Program-made: the position numbers and the translations under genes
Origin: Burkholderiaceae bacterium
GTDB lineage: Bacteria; Pseudomonadota; Gammaproteobacteria; Burkholderiales; Burkholderiaceae_C
Length of the DNA stretch: 50,557 bases
NCBI GenBank assembly: GCA_016790515.1
Contig: JAEUOY010000007.1
Span: 1 to 50,557, forward strand
Reading direction: 5' to 3'
Shown: piece after piece, positions 32,522 to 41,520 of the stretch
How the letters are laid out: the number at the start of each line of letters is the position of its first letter
How positions within the stretch are numbered: position 1 is the first letter of the stretch
Notes under the pieces: model-generated
The model's input: only the letters and a program-made list of their open reading frames with translations
Told to the model about the DNA's origin: nothing
Databases searched by the model: none

Positions 32522-33532
32522 GTGAACCTGAAGACCCCCCTCGCCATCGCCGCTTCCGCCGCCCTGCTGCTCGCCACCGGCGCCGCCATGGCCCAGTCGC
32601 AGCCGGTGATCGGCCTGATCACCAAGACCGAGACCAACCCGTTCTTCGTCAAGATGAAGGAGGGCGCCGAGGCCGAGGCCAAGGCCAAGGGGGCCAAGCT
32701 GCTCAGCGGCGCCGGCAAGACCGACGGCGACAACGCCGGCCAGATCGCCCACATCGAGAACATGATCGCCGCCGGCGCCAAGACGATCATGATCACGCCC
32801 AGCGACTCGAAGGCGATCGTGCCGGCGATCAAGAAGGCCCGCGACAAGGGCGTGATGATCATCGCGCTGGACAGCCCGACCGACCCGGTCGACGCCACCG
32901 ACGCGCTGTTCGCCACCGACAACTACCAGGCCGGCGTGCTGATCGGCCAGTACGCCAAGGCCGCGCTCGGCGCCAAGCCGGCGAAGATCGTCACGCTCGA
33001 CCTGTTCCCCGGTCACCCGGTCGGCGCGCAGCGCCACAACGGCTTCCTGAAGGGCTTCGGCCTGGCTGCGCCCGATGCCAAGAGCAACGAGCTCGGCAAG
33101 GCCGCCGAGGTGGTCTGCATGGCCGACAGCTTCGGCGACCGCGCCAAGGGCCAGACGGCGATGGAGAACTGCCTGCAGAAGGTGCCCGACGTCAACATCG
33201 TCTACACCATCAACGAGCCCGCCGCAGCCGGCGCCTTCAACGCGCTGAAGAAGGCCGGCAAGGACAAGGGCGTGATCATCGTCTCGGTCGACGGCGGCTG
33301 CGACGGCATCAAGGACGTCGGCGCCGGCGTGATCGCCGCGACCAGCCAGCAGTACCCGCTGAAGATGGCGGCCATGGGCGTCGCCGCCGGCGTCGAGTAC
33401 GCCAAGACTGGCAAGAAGGTCGCGGGCTACACCGACACCGGCGTCACGCTGATCGCCGCCAAGCCGATGCCCGGCGTCGACAGCAAGGACGTCAAGACCG
33501 GCACGGACCTGTGCTGGGGCGCCAAGAAGTAA
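32522..33532 (+). CDS. frcB: Sugar ABC transporter periplasmic binding protein (FrcB-like)
   Basis: 336 aa, GTG start after GGAGA. Signal peptide ends at AMAQ. LacI-like binding fold: PVIGLITKTETNPFFVKMKEGA, then AALGITPSDSKAIVP-type segment and DNYQAGVLIGQYA. Family CUT2 (ribose, xylose, fructose). The fructose assignment rests on resemblance of the whole gene set to rhizobial frcBCA; ribose or a related sugar remains possible. Confidence 0.83.
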   Translation: MNLKTPLAIAASAALLLATGAAMAQSQPVIGLITKTETNPFFVKMKEGAEAEAKAKGAKLLSGAGKTDGDNAGQIAHIENMIAAGAKTIMITPSDSKAIVPAIKKARDKGVMIIALDSPTDPVDATDALFATDNYQAGVLIGQYAKAALGAKPAKIVTLDLFPGHPVGAQRHNGFLKGFGLAAPDAKSNELGKAAEVVCMADSFGDRAKGQTAMENCLQKVPDVNIVYTINEPAAAGAFNALKKAGKDKGVIIVSVDGGCDGIKDVGAGVIAATSQQYPLKMAAMGVAAGVEYAKTGKKVAGYTDTGVTLIAAKPMPGVDSKDVKTGTDLCWGAKK

Positions 33533-33543
33533 GCCGCCGCTGA

Positions 33544-33577
33544 CGCCACCGTGGTGGCGCCGCCCCGCAGCCGGGGC
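33544..33577 (+). other. Two adjacent RNA hairpins between binding protein and permease genes
   Basis: CGCCACC-GT-GGTGGCG (33544-33559) and GCCCCG-CAGC-CGGGGC (33562-33577) are perfect inverted repeats in the 84-base gap. No T-run follows, so this is not a clear terminator. Hairpins at this place commonly protect the binding protein mRNA or lower expression of the permease genes. Confidence 0.65.
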
Positions 33578-33616
33578 GCGCCGCCGCATGTCCCCAAGCC
33601 TCACCGGGAACCCACC

Positions 33617-34576
33617 ATGTCCACCCTGAAAGACAAGCTGCCGCCGATCGGCCAGCTCGGCCCCTTCATCGCGCTGCTGATCGCCTGCGTGTTCTTCGCC
33701 ACCCAGTCCGACCGCTTCCTGACCGGCGCCAACCTGAGCCTGGTGCTGCAGCAGGTGATGGTGGTGGGCGTGATCGCGATCGGCCAGACGCTGATCGTGC
33801 TGACCGCCGGCATCGACCTGTCCTGCGGCATGGTGATGGCGCTGGGCAGCATCGTGATGACCAAGTTCGCGCAGGACTTCGGGCTGCCCGGGCCGCTGGC
33901 GATCCTGTGCGGCATCGCCGTGACCGCCGCCTTCGGCTTCCTCAACGGCACCCTGGTCACCCGCATCAAGCTGCCGCCGTTCATCGTCACGCTGGGCACG
34001 CTGAACATCGCCTTCGCGATCACCCAGCTGTACTCCAACGCGCAGACCGTCACCGAGGTGCCGGCATCGATGACCTTCCTCGGCAACACCTTCGCGATCG
34101 GCGGCACCGAGGTCAGCCTGGGCACCGTGCTGATGATCCTGCTGTACCTGGGCGTCTGGTTCTGGCTGCGCGAGACCGCCGCCGGCCGCCATGTCTACGC
34201 AGTGGGCAACAACCCCGAGGCGACCCGCCTGGTCGGCATCCCGACCGACCGCGTGCTGATGGGCGTCTACGTGCTGGCCGGCGTGTTCTACGGCATCGCC
34301 TCGCTGCTCAGCGTGGCCCGCACCGGCGTCGGCGACCCGAACGCCGGCCAGACCGAGAACCTCGACGCGATCACCGCGGTGGTGCTCGGCGGCACCAGCC
34401 TGTTCGGCGGCCGCGGCGTGATCCTCGGCTCGCTGATCGGCGCGGTCGTCGTCGGCGTGCTGCGCAACGGCCTCACGCTGATGGGCGTGGCCTCGGTCTA
34501 CCAGGTGCTGATCACCGGCATCCTGGTGATCCTGGCGGTGGCGATCGACCAACTGTCCCGCAAGGGCGCGCGTTAA
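33617..34576 (+). CDS. frcC: Sugar ABC transporter permease (FrcC-like)
   Basis: 319 aa, RBS GGGA before the ATG at 33617. About nine to ten helices of the RbsC/XylH/FrcC class. Family segments: LTAGIDLSCGMVMALGSIV, the EAA-like loop AVGNNPEATRLVGI and GGTSLFGGRGVILGSLIGA. It forms the homodimeric channel for the sugar bound by the upstream protein. Confidence 0.87.
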   Translation: MSTLKDKLPPIGQLGPFIALLIACVFFATQSDRFLTGANLSLVLQQVMVVGVIAIGQTLIVLTAGIDLSCGMVMALGSIVMTKFAQDFGLPGPLAILCGIAVTAAFGFLNGTLVTRIKLPPFIVTLGTLNIAFAITQLYSNAQTVTEVPASMTFLGNTFAIGGTEVSLGTVLMILLYLGVWFWLRETAAGRHVYAVGNNPEATRLVGIPTDRVLMGVYVLAGVFYGIASLLSVARTGVGDPNAGQTENLDAITAVVLGGTSLFGGRGVILGSLIGAVVVGVLRNGLTLMGVASVYQVLITGILVILAVAIDQLSRKGAR

Positions 34577-34597
34577 GACTCATCAGGAGCACAGATC

Positions 34598-35386
34598 ATG
34601 GCAACCGAAAAACTCGTGATGAAGGCCACCGGCCTGGTCAAGCGCTACGGCCAGGTCACCGCGCTCGACGGCGCCGACTTCGAGCTGCGTGCCGGCGAGA
34701 TCCTGGCGGTGATCGGCGACAACGGCGCCGGCAAGTCCAGCCTGATCAAGGCGCTGTCGGGCGCGACGATCCCCGACGAGGGCACGATCGAGCTCGACGG
34801 CAAGCCGATCAGCTTCAAGAGCCCGATCGACGCCCGCCACGCCGGCATCGAATGCTGCTACCAGGACCTGGCGGTGGCCCCGGCGATGACGATCACCGAG
34901 AACCTGTTCCTCGGCCGCGAGCTGCGCCGCGACGGCTTCGCCGGCAACGTGCTGCGCATGCTCGACAAGAAGAAGATGCTCGAGACCGCGATCGCCCGCA
35001 TGGCCGACCTGAAGGTGGGCATCCGCTCGATGACCCAGCCGGTCGAGACGCTGTCGGGCGGCCAGCGCCAGTGCGTCGCGGTGGCGCGTGCCGCGGCCTT
35101 TGCCGAGCATGTGGTGATCCTCGACGAGCCGACCGCCGCGCTCGGCGTCAAGGAGGGCAACATGGTGCTGGAGCTGATCCGCCGGGTCCGCGACAAGGGC
35201 CTGCCGGTGATCCTGATCAGCCACAACATGCCGCATGTGTTCGAGATTGCCGACCGCATCCACGTCGCCCGGCTCGGCAAGCGCGCGGCGATCCTGAACC
35301 CGAAGAAGATCAGCATGAGCGACACCGTCGCGGTGATGACCGGCGCGATGCCGCCGGAGAAGATCCCCGACGAATGCCTGGCCTGA
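34598..35386 (+). CDS. frcA: Sugar ABC transporter ATP-binding protein (FrcA-like)
   Basis: 262 aa. Walker A GDNGAGKSSLIK, signature LSGGQRQ, Walker B VVILDEPTAAL and the switch His in LISHNMPHV. It has a single nucleotide-binding domain, like FrcA, whereas RbsA-type proteins are double length; this supports a fructose-type system. RBS CAGGAG. Confidence 0.87.
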   Translation: MATEKLVMKATGLVKRYGQVTALDGADFELRAGEILAVIGDNGAGKSSLIKALSGATIPDEGTIELDGKPISFKSPIDARHAGIECCYQDLAVAPAMTITENLFLGRELRRDGFAGNVLRMLDKKKMLETAIARMADLKVGIRSMTQPVETLSGGQRQCVAVARAAAFAEHVVILDEPTAALGVKEGNMVLELIRRVRDKGLPVILISHNMPHVFEIADRIHVARLGKRAAILNPKKISMSDTVAVMTGAMPPEKIPDECLA

Positions 35387-35396
35387 CCCGAGGACG

Positions 35397-35858
35397 ATGA
35401 CCATGCTCAAGGGCATTCCCCCGCTGCTGACGCCCGAGCTGCTGAAGGTGCTGGCCGAGATGGGCCACGGCGACGAGATCCTGGTGGCCGACGCCAACTT
35501 CACCGCCGCCAGCTTGGGGCGGGGCAAGCCGGTCGTCGCGCTGCCCGGGGTGGGCGTGCAGCAGGCCTGCGCGGCGCTGCTGGCGCTGCTGCCGCTGGAC
35601 GCGGCGGTGGACCGGCCGGTGGCCTACATGAAGGTCTGCGACACGCCCAACGGCTACCGCAGCGCGCTGCAGCGTGAAGTGATCACGGCGCTGGAGGCCG
35701 GCGGCCATGTGCAGCCCGGACAATGCGAGGCGATCGAACGCTTTGCCTTCTACGACCGCGTGAAGACCGCCTATGCCATCGTCCACACCGGCGAACTGCA
35801 GCCCTACGCCAACTTCATCCTGAAGAAGGGCGTGCTCGGCGAGGTCCTGCGCGCCTGA
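35397..35858 (+). CDS. RbsD/FucU-family sugar mutarotase
   Basis: 153 aa; Met at 35403 is an alternative start. Family motifs: MLKGIPPLLTPELLKVLAEMGHGDEILVADANF, with the catalytic-type His in GHGDE, and a C-terminal TGELQPYANFILKKGVL. Members interconvert anomers of ribose, fucose or related sugars. In the operon it would prepare the imported sugar for a kinase. No sugar kinase gene other than the ROK regulator follows. Confidence 0.87.
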   Translation: MTMLKGIPPLLTPELLKVLAEMGHGDEILVADANFTAASLGRGKPVVALPGVGVQQACAALLALLPLDAAVDRPVAYMKVCDTPNGYRSALQREVITALEAGGHVQPGQCEAIERFAFYDRVKTAYAIVHTGELQPYANFILKKGVLGEVLRA

Positions 35859-35868
35859 CGATCCGACG

Positions 35869-37104
35869 ATGGAGCGCGCCGCGATGCCCGACCGCAGCAC
35901 CCAGCGACTGAAGCCGCGCGGCTCCAGCCAGGGCGGGCTGCGGCAGTACAACGAGCGGGTGGTGCTGCAGGCGATCCGGCTGCACGGCGCGCTGCCGGGC
36001 GCCGAGATCGCCCGCCAGACCCAGCTGACCGCGCAGACCATCTCGCTGATCACCAAGCGGCTGGAGGCCGACGGCCTGCTGGTGCGCGGCGAGCCGCAGC
36101 GCGGGCGGGTCGGCCAGCCCTCGGTGCCGCTGTCGCTGAACCCCGACGGCGCGTTCGCGATCGGCATCAAGGTCGGCCGCCGCAGCGTCGACGCGCTGCT
36201 GGTCGACTTCACCGGCGCGGTGCGCCGGCGCTGGACGTGCAACTACCGCTACCCCGATCCCAAGGCGCTGCTGGCCGAGATCGGCGCGCGGCTGGCCGAC
36301 ATCCAGGCCGAGCTGACGCCGGCCGAGGTCGATCGATTGCAGGGCGTGGGCATCGCCGCGCCGCTGAACCTGGGCGGCTGGCAGACGCTGCTGGAGATGC
36401 CGCCCGAGGTGGCGGCGCAGTGGCAGGCCTTCGACCTGCGTGCCGAGGTCGCCGCGCTGACCGAGCTGCCGGTGTCGCTGCTGAAGGACACCGCGGCGGC
36501 CTGCGTCGCCGAACTGGTGGCCGGGCGCGGGCGCAGCATCCAGAGCTTCCTCTACGTCTTCGTCGACACCTTCGTCGGCGGCGGACTGGTGCTCGACAGC
36601 CACCTGCGCGGCGGCCTGCACGGCAACGCCGGCGCGATCGGCTCGCTGCCGCTGGGGTTGCACGACGGCGCCGGTACCGCGCCGCCGGCCCAGCTGCTGA
36701 GCGTGGCCTCGCTGCTGAACCTCGAGCAGCTGTACCAGGCCGCAGGCCTGGACCTGGCCGCGCTGGCCGATGGCCGCGCGCTGCAGCCGCCGTGGGCGCC
36801 GCACACGGCGGCCTGGCTCGGGCAGGCGGCCGCCGCGCTGGCGCTGGCCGTCGACAGCGCGGCCTGCCTGCTCGACCTCGAGGCGGTGATCGTCGACGGT
36901 TCGTTCGGCCGTGAACTGCAGGCTGCGCTGGTCGCCGCGCTGGCCACGGCGATGGACCGCTACAGCTGGGAGGGCGTCACCCGTCCGGCGCTGCTGCCCG
37001 GCACCATCGGCTCCGACGCGCGGGCGCTGGGCGGCGCGCTGCTGCCGCTGCACGCCAACTTCTCGCCCGACCGCGAGCTGTTCCTGAAGATCGCCGCCGA
37101 GTGA
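35869..37104 (+). CDS. ROK-family transcriptional regulator
   Basis: 411 aa. N-terminal winged helix (GGLRQYNERVVLQAIRLHGALPGAEIARQTQLTAQTISLITKRL) joined to a sugar kinase-like ROK domain. The ROK consensus is weak: the DxGxT phosphate motif is changed (IGIKVGRRSVD) and the zinc CXCGXXGC motif is missing, so kinase activity is unlikely. It most likely represses the transporter operon through the palindrome at 32400 and releases it on sugar binding. Confidence 0.86.
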   Translation: MERAAMPDRSTQRLKPRGSSQGGLRQYNERVVLQAIRLHGALPGAEIARQTQLTAQTISLITKRLEADGLLVRGEPQRGRVGQPSVPLSLNPDGAFAIGIKVGRRSVDALLVDFTGAVRRRWTCNYRYPDPKALLAEIGARLADIQAELTPAEVDRLQGVGIAAPLNLGGWQTLLEMPPEVAAQWQAFDLRAEVAALTELPVSLLKDTAAACVAELVAGRGRSIQSFLYVFVDTFVGGGLVLDSHLRGGLHGNAGAIGSLPLGLHDGAGTAPPAQLLSVASLLNLEQLYQAAGLDLAALADGRALQPPWAPHTAAWLGQAAAALALAVDSAACLLDLEAVIVDGSFGRELQAALVAALATAMDRYSWEGVTRPALLPGTIGSDARALGGALLPLHANFSPDRELFLKIAAE

Positions 37105-37129
37105 GGCCGACAGGCGCGCCGGGCATGGA

Positions 37130-38059
37130 TCAGTCCGCCGCCAGGTCGGCCAGGCTGGGCCCGCGCGACACCTCGGGTGCGGTCGGCGCGGTCCAGCTCA
37201 CGCCTTCGTCGGCGGCCCAGCGCGCCAGCCGGCCATCGGCCAGCGCGCTGCCGATCACGCCGTCGATCGCAGAGCGCACGTCGGCGGCCGGCTGCAGCGT
37301 CACGAAGCCCAGGTTGACGCCGATCGGCCGCCGCCAGGGCGAGGCCACCAGCTCGCCGTCGGCATGCTGCAGCCGCCAGCCGTCGAACATCGCCAGCGGC
37401 AGCAGTGCGGCGTCGAAGCGTGCATCGGCACGGGCCAGTTCGCCCAGCAGGTCCTCGCGCTGGCCCAGCGACACCGATCGGCTGCGCAGCGCGCCATTGC
37501 GCCAGACCATCGCGACCGCACCGCCCAGCGTGCCGGTGGTGACGCCGAGCTTGCGCTCGCCGAGGTCGGCCAGGCCATTCAGCGGCGGCGAGCCGCCGCG
37601 CTGCACCAGGCCCAGCGAGACCGCCTGGTAGGCGCGACCGGCGGCCAGCGGGCCCAGCACGATGAAGGGCCGCTCGCGCTTGCGCCTGGCGCCGGGGTAG
37701 TCGGGCGTGCGTGCGCTGGCCCGGGTCGGCGTCCCGAAGTCGCCGGCCAGCAGCGGGAAGCCGCTGGCCGCGTCGCACACCCCGGACGACAGCAGCGCGT
37801 TGACCTCGTGGGCCAGCGTGCTCTCCTTCTCGTACTCGGACTCGAACGGCACCACCACCAGCTCGCGGCCCATCGCCGCGGCGGCGGCGCCGGCGATGCG
37901 CACGTCCAGCCCGCGCGGCGCGCCGCCGGCCTGCCACGACAGCGGCGGGTTGTCCGCCGCCATGCACACCGTCAGCGGCGCCGACCAGGCCGCGGCGCCG
38001 AAGAGCAGCGCGGCCAGGCCCAGCGCCGCCCGCGCCGCCTCAGTTCTCCTTGCCGCCAC
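37130..38059 (-). CDS. Periplasmic binding-like protein of the XoxJ type
   Basis: 309 aa, GTG start; its first 20 bases overlap the cytochrome gene. Signal peptide ends near AWSA. The fold is that of family 3 solute-binding proteins (LTVCMAADNPPLSWQAGGAPRGLDVRIAGAAA). As third gene after a PQQ dehydrogenase and a cytochrome c it occupies the position of XoxJ, thought to help activate the dehydrogenase. No transporter genes accompany it. Confidence 0.78.
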   Translation of the reverse strand: MAARRTEAARAALGLAALLFGAAAWSAPLTVCMAADNPPLSWQAGGAPRGLDVRIAGAAAAAMGRELVVVPFESEYEKESTLAHEVNALLSSGVCDAASGFPLLAGDFGTPTRASARTPDYPGARRKRERPFIVLGPLAAGRAYQAVSLGLVQRGGSPPLNGLADLGERKLGVTTGTLGGAVAMVWRNGALRSRSVSLGQREDLLGELARADARFDAALLPLAMFDGWRLQHADGELVASPWRRPIGVNLGFVTLQPAADVRSAIDGVIGSALADGRLARWAADEGVSWTAPTAPEVSRGPSLADLAAD

Positions 38060-38468
38060 GGGTTCCCACGTAGGCCCACAGCACGGCGACCTGCTCGGGC
38101 GTCAGCGCGTCCTTGAACGAGGGCATGTTGCCCTTGCCCAGGGTCACGCTCTGCTGGAAGCGATCGGGCTGGTCGAGCGGGAACTTGCGCAGGTCGTAGA
38201 CCGTGGTGCCGGCGTTGACCATGTTGCGGCCGTGGCACTGCGCGCAGGTGCGGTGGAACTGCTCGCGCCCCTGCTCGATCAGCTCGGGCGCGAAGCGTCC
38301 GGCGGTGGCCTGCGCCTGGGTCGCCATCGGCAAGGCCAGCACCAGCCCGGCCAGCCGCAGCCAGCGCCGTTGCGCGCCTGCAAGCGGACGCCGTGGATCC
38401 GGCTCTGCCGGTCCACTGGCGTCGCCCCCCTGGGGGGGAGCGCCAAAGGCGCTGCGGGGGGGGGTCAC
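38040..38468 (-). CDS. Monoheme cytochrome c (XoxG-like) partner of the PQQ dehydrogenase
   Basis: 142 aa if the GTG that overlaps the dehydrogenase stop (GTGA) is used; no better in-frame start exists before the signal helix RRWLRLAGLVLALPMATQAQA. The mature protein has heme site CAQCH and Met ligand in KGNMPSF. It should take electrons from the dehydrogenase. The N-terminal 35 or so residues are coded by a GC-rich hairpin repeat and look non-native, so the start is uncertain. Confidence 0.75.
   Translation of the reverse strand: MTPPRSAFGAPPQGGDASGPAEPDPRRPLAGAQRRWLRLAGLVLALPMATQAQATAGRFAPELIEQGREQFHRTCAQCHGRNMVNAGTTVYDLRKFPLDQPDRFQQSVTLGKGNMPSFKDALTPEQVAVLWAYVGTRGGKEN
38424..38464. repeat. 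GC-rich hairpin repeat at the 5' end of the cytochrome gene
   Basis: CCCCCC-T-GGGGGGG (38425-38438) is followed by the perfect hairpin AGCGCC-AAA-GGCGCT (38439-38453) and a nine-base G run. The arrangement resembles the short interspersed G/C-run hairpins common between genes in Comamonadaceae-type genomes. It lies right after the dehydrogenase stop, so it may end or attenuate transcription and yet be read as coding for the cytochrome N-terminus. Confidence 0.7.
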
Positions 38469-40135
38469 GGCAACGCGAAGGTCCACAGCGAGCCGCCGGC
38501 CGGCGTCGCGGCCATGCGTTCGTCGCCCAGCAGGGCCCAGACGCCGCCGGCGCCGACGGTGATGCTCACGTACTGCTTGCCCTGGTGTTCCCAGGTGACC
38601 GGCAGGCCGATGATCCCCGAGCCGGTCTGGAACTGCCACAGCGGCTTGCCGTTGCCGGCATCGACGGCCATGAACTCGCCGGTGGCCGCGCCGGTGAACA
38701 CCAGGCCGCCGCCGGTCGACAGCGTGCCGGCCATGCTCGGCTGGCCCGGCCAGGCCATCTGCCACTTGCTCTTGCCGGTCAGCGGGTCGATCGCGCTGAG
38801 GTAGCCGTGCGGCTGGTCCTTGGGCATGTCGACGCCGCGGAAGTCGACGCCCAGGTACCACTCGCCCTTCTTGTACTCGGCCTTGGCCAGCTTGTACGGC
38901 CAGCTGATGTTCAGCGTGTTGGCATAGGCCAGGCCGGTGGCCGGGTTCCATGACATCGGCTGCCAGTTCTTGCCGCCCAGCACCGAGGGCCAGACCATCT
39001 CGTCGCCGCCGGCGCGGACCCGCTTGGTGACTTCGCTCTCGACCGGCCGGCCGCTGGCGAGGTCGATCCGGTCGGCCCAGTTGACCTTGACATAGGGGTT
39101 GGCCGCCAGCAGCTTGCCGTTGGCGCGGTCGAGCACGTAGAAGAAGCCGTTGCGGTTGGCCTGCATCAGCACCTTCCTCGGCTGGCCGGCGACGTTCATG
39201 TCGACCAGCATGCCGACTTCGGTCGCGTCGTAGTCGTAGGGGTCGTTCGGGCTGAACTGGTAGTGCCAGACCAGCTGGCCGGTCTTGGGCCGGAACGCCA
39301 GCACCGAGCAGATGTACAGGTTGTCGCCCTTGCGCAGCTCGGCGTTCCACGGGCCGCCGTTGCCGGTGCCCCAGTAGACGAGGTCGAGCTCGGGGTCGTA
39401 GGCGCCGGTCAGCCAGGTCGGCGCACCACCCTTGCTGTGGGTGTCGCCGGGCCAGGTGTCGCCGCCCTTCTCGCCCGGCGCGGCGGTGGTGTAGAGGCGC
39501 CACAGCTGCTTGCCGGTGGCCGGGTCCCAGCCGTCGATGAAGCCGCGGGTGCCGTATTCGCCGCCGGCGATGCCGGTCATCACGACGCCGTTGGCCACCA
39601 GCGGTGCGCCGGTCATCGCGTGGCCGTTCTGGTAGTCGGCGGCCTTGCTCTTCCAGAGCTGCTTGCCGGTCTTGGCGTCCAGCGCGATGACCTGCGCATC
39701 GAGCGTGACGCGGTAGAGCTTGCCCTCGTAGATCGCCGCACCGCGGTTCAGGATGCCGCAGCAGGCCATCTTGAACACGTCCTGCGGCAGCTCGATCTCG
39801 GACTTCCAGATCTGCCTGCCGGTCAGCGGGTCGATCGCCATCGTCGCGCTGTGGGTGGTGACGTACATCACCCCCTCGTGAACGATCGGCTGGCTTTCCT
39901 GGCCCTGCGGGTTGTTCAGGCTGTAGCTCCACTTGGGCACCAGCTTGCCGACGTTGCCGGCATCGATCTGCTTGAGCGGGCTGTAGCGCTGGTTGTTGTA
40001 GCCCATGCCGTAGGTCAGCACGTCACCGGGGGTGGTGGCGTCGGCCGTCAGCGCGGCGGCCGACTGCGCCATCGCGGCCGGCGCGGCCAGCGTTGCCAGG
40101 GCCGCAGCGGCGGCCAGCCATCGGGTCATCTGCAT
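38465..40135 (-). CDS. PQQ-dependent alcohol dehydrogenase, lanthanide type
   Basis: 556 aa; ATG at 40135 with AGGAG seven bases upstream. Signal peptide ends at AMAQ. Eight-bladed propeller enzyme oxidizing alcohols in the periplasm. Adjacent Cys125-Cys126 form the vicinal disulfide ring. Metal ligands Glu193 (GGEYG) and Asn259 (GTGNGG) are present. Catalytic Asp301 is followed two residues on by Asp303 (PYDYDAT); MxaF has Ala there, and the extra Asp marks lanthanide-using XoxF and PedH enzymes. Sequence around the blades is not close to classical XoxF, so the alcohol substrate is open. Confidence 0.87.
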   Translation of the reverse strand: MQMTRWLAAAAALATLAAPAAMAQSAAALTADATTPGDVLTYGMGYNNQRYSPLKQIDAGNVGKLVPKWSYSLNNPQGQESQPIVHEGVMYVTTHSATMAIDPLTGRQIWKSEIELPQDVFKMACCGILNRGAAIYEGKLYRVTLDAQVIALDAKTGKQLWKSKAADYQNGHAMTGAPLVANGVVMTGIAGGEYGTRGFIDGWDPATGKQLWRLYTTAAPGEKGGDTWPGDTHSKGGAPTWLTGAYDPELDLVYWGTGNGGPWNAELRKGDNLYICSVLAFRPKTGQLVWHYQFSPNDPYDYDATEVGMLVDMNVAGQPRKVLMQANRNGFFYVLDRANGKLLAANPYVKVNWADRIDLASGRPVESEVTKRVRAGGDEMVWPSVLGGKNWQPMSWNPATGLAYANTLNISWPYKLAKAEYKKGEWYLGVDFRGVDMPKDQPHGYLSAIDPLTGKSKWQMAWPGQPSMAGTLSTGGGLVFTGAATGEFMAVDAGNGKPLWQFQTGSGIIGLPVTWEHQGKQYVSITVGAGGVWALLGDERMAATPAGGSLWTFALP

Positions 40136-40275
40136 CGATCGTCTCCTGTGGATCTGCGGCTGGGTGCCGCTTCGGCGGGCTCGTCGGCACCGCAGCCGGC
40201 ATGGTGCAGGCTGCCGGCGCGACTGTCCACGCCTTGCGGGCATTCCCTAGGTCGCCCCGGGCGCCGCGCTGCCGG

Positions 40276-41520
40276 CTAACGCCGCCCGAACATCATCTGC
40301 CGCGCCAGTGCCGATTTCAGCGGCGGCAGTGCCTGCAGCGCCGCCAGCCCCAGCGCGCGCGCCGCCGGCAGCCCCGGCCAGCGCCAGGTGAAGCTGCGGG
40401 CCAGGAAATCGGTCGCGGCGATCATCGACCAGCGGTCGGCGCCGCGTTCCCATTCCAGCCGGCGCAGCAGCGGCGCCAGGCCGTCGGGCGCGGCATGGCG
40501 CAGCGCATGCACCAGCGCGGCGGCGTCGCGCAGCCCGAGGTTCAGGCCCTGGCCGGCCACCGGGTGCAGCGTCTGCGCGGCGTTGCCGATGCGCACGATC
40601 GCGCCGTCGACCAGCGTGCGCTCGGCGTTGAGCCCGAGCGCGAAGTGCTTCAGCGGCGACAGCGCGACCACCCGGCCGGCAGCCGCGGGCAGCAGCGTGT
40701 CGAGCAGCGCGATGCGCTGGGTGTCCGACAGCGGCGCCACCGGGTCGTCGTCGCTGGGCACGCACCAGACCAGCGCGGCGCAGGCGCTGCCGTCGGCCGC
40801 CGGCGGCAGCGGCAGCAGCGCCAGCGGGCCATCGCGGGTGAAGCGCTCGACCGCCCGGCCCGGCGTCGCGCCGGCCAGCGTCGCGGTGCCGACCCAGGCC
40901 GTCTGCCGGTAGTCGCGGATCACCGCCTTGCGCGCCTGGTCGGCGAACACGCCGCCTTCGGCGACCACCGCCAGGTCGAAGTGCTCGGCGATCGCCGCGT
41001 CGACCTCGACGCCGCCGGCCACGCTGCCCGCGCCGCCGAGCGGCCGCACGTCGGTCACCGGCTGGCCGAAGCGGCTGTGCAGGCGCTGCGGCTGCGCGCC
41101 TTCGGCGGCCTGCCAGGCCCGCTGCAGGCAGGCCACCAGCGTGCCGTAGGACAGCACCGCGCCGAGCATCGGCACAGCCTCGTCGATGGCCCGCAACTGC
41201 ACCGCGTCGGCGGCGTGGCGCAGGCGGATCGTCGGCGGCGCCTGCGACACCAGCACCTCGGTGATCGGCTGCACCCCGGCCGCCGGCCAGGCGCCCAGCC
41301 GCTGCAGCATCTGCACGCTGCCCAGCGCCAGCGCCAGCGTGCGCGGATCCCCCGCCAGGTCCTGGTCGGCCGGCCGGGCGTCGAACAGGCTGATCTCGGC
41401 GCGCGGCAGCTGCTGCGCCGCCTGCAGCGCCAGCGCCAGCCCGGCCGGCCCGGCGCCGACCACCGCGATGCGCCAGGCCTGCGTGGCAACGGCATGGGGT
41501 CGGGACGTCGCATCGGTCAT
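40276..41520 (-). CDS. UbiH/UbiF-family FAD monooxygenase
   Basis: 414 aa. FAD motif IAVVGAGPAGLALALQ, the DP..RTLALALGS segment and the second FAD motif IGNAAQTLHPVAGQGLNLGLRDA (Asn instead of the usual Asp in GDA). The C-terminal R-rich region is that of ubiquinone hydroxylases. Likely one of the ring hydroxylations of ubiquinone synthesis. It overlaps the gene upstream on the same strand by ATGA. Confidence 0.87.
   Translation of the reverse strand: MTDATSRPHAVATQAWRIAVVGAGPAGLALALQAAQQLPRAEISLFDARPADQDLAGDPRTLALALGSVQMLQRLGAWPAAGVQPITEVLVSQAPPTIRLRHAADAVQLRAIDEAVPMLGAVLSYGTLVACLQRAWQAAEGAQPQRLHSRFGQPVTDVRPLGGAGSVAGGVEVDAAIAEHFDLAVVAEGGVFADQARKAVIRDYRQTAWVGTATLAGATPGRAVERFTRDGPLALLPLPPAADGSACAALVWCVPSDDDPVAPLSDTQRIALLDTLLPAAAGRVVALSPLKHFALGLNAERTLVDGAIVRIGNAAQTLHPVAGQGLNLGLRDAAALVHALRHAAPDGLAPLLRRLEWERGADRWSMIAATDFLARSFTWRWPGLPAARALGLAALQALPPLKSALARQMMFGRR

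Noticed and set aside
35869-37104. ROK protein as the missing fructokinase
   Set aside because: It has a DNA-binding domain and lacks the phosphate and zinc motifs of ROK kinases.
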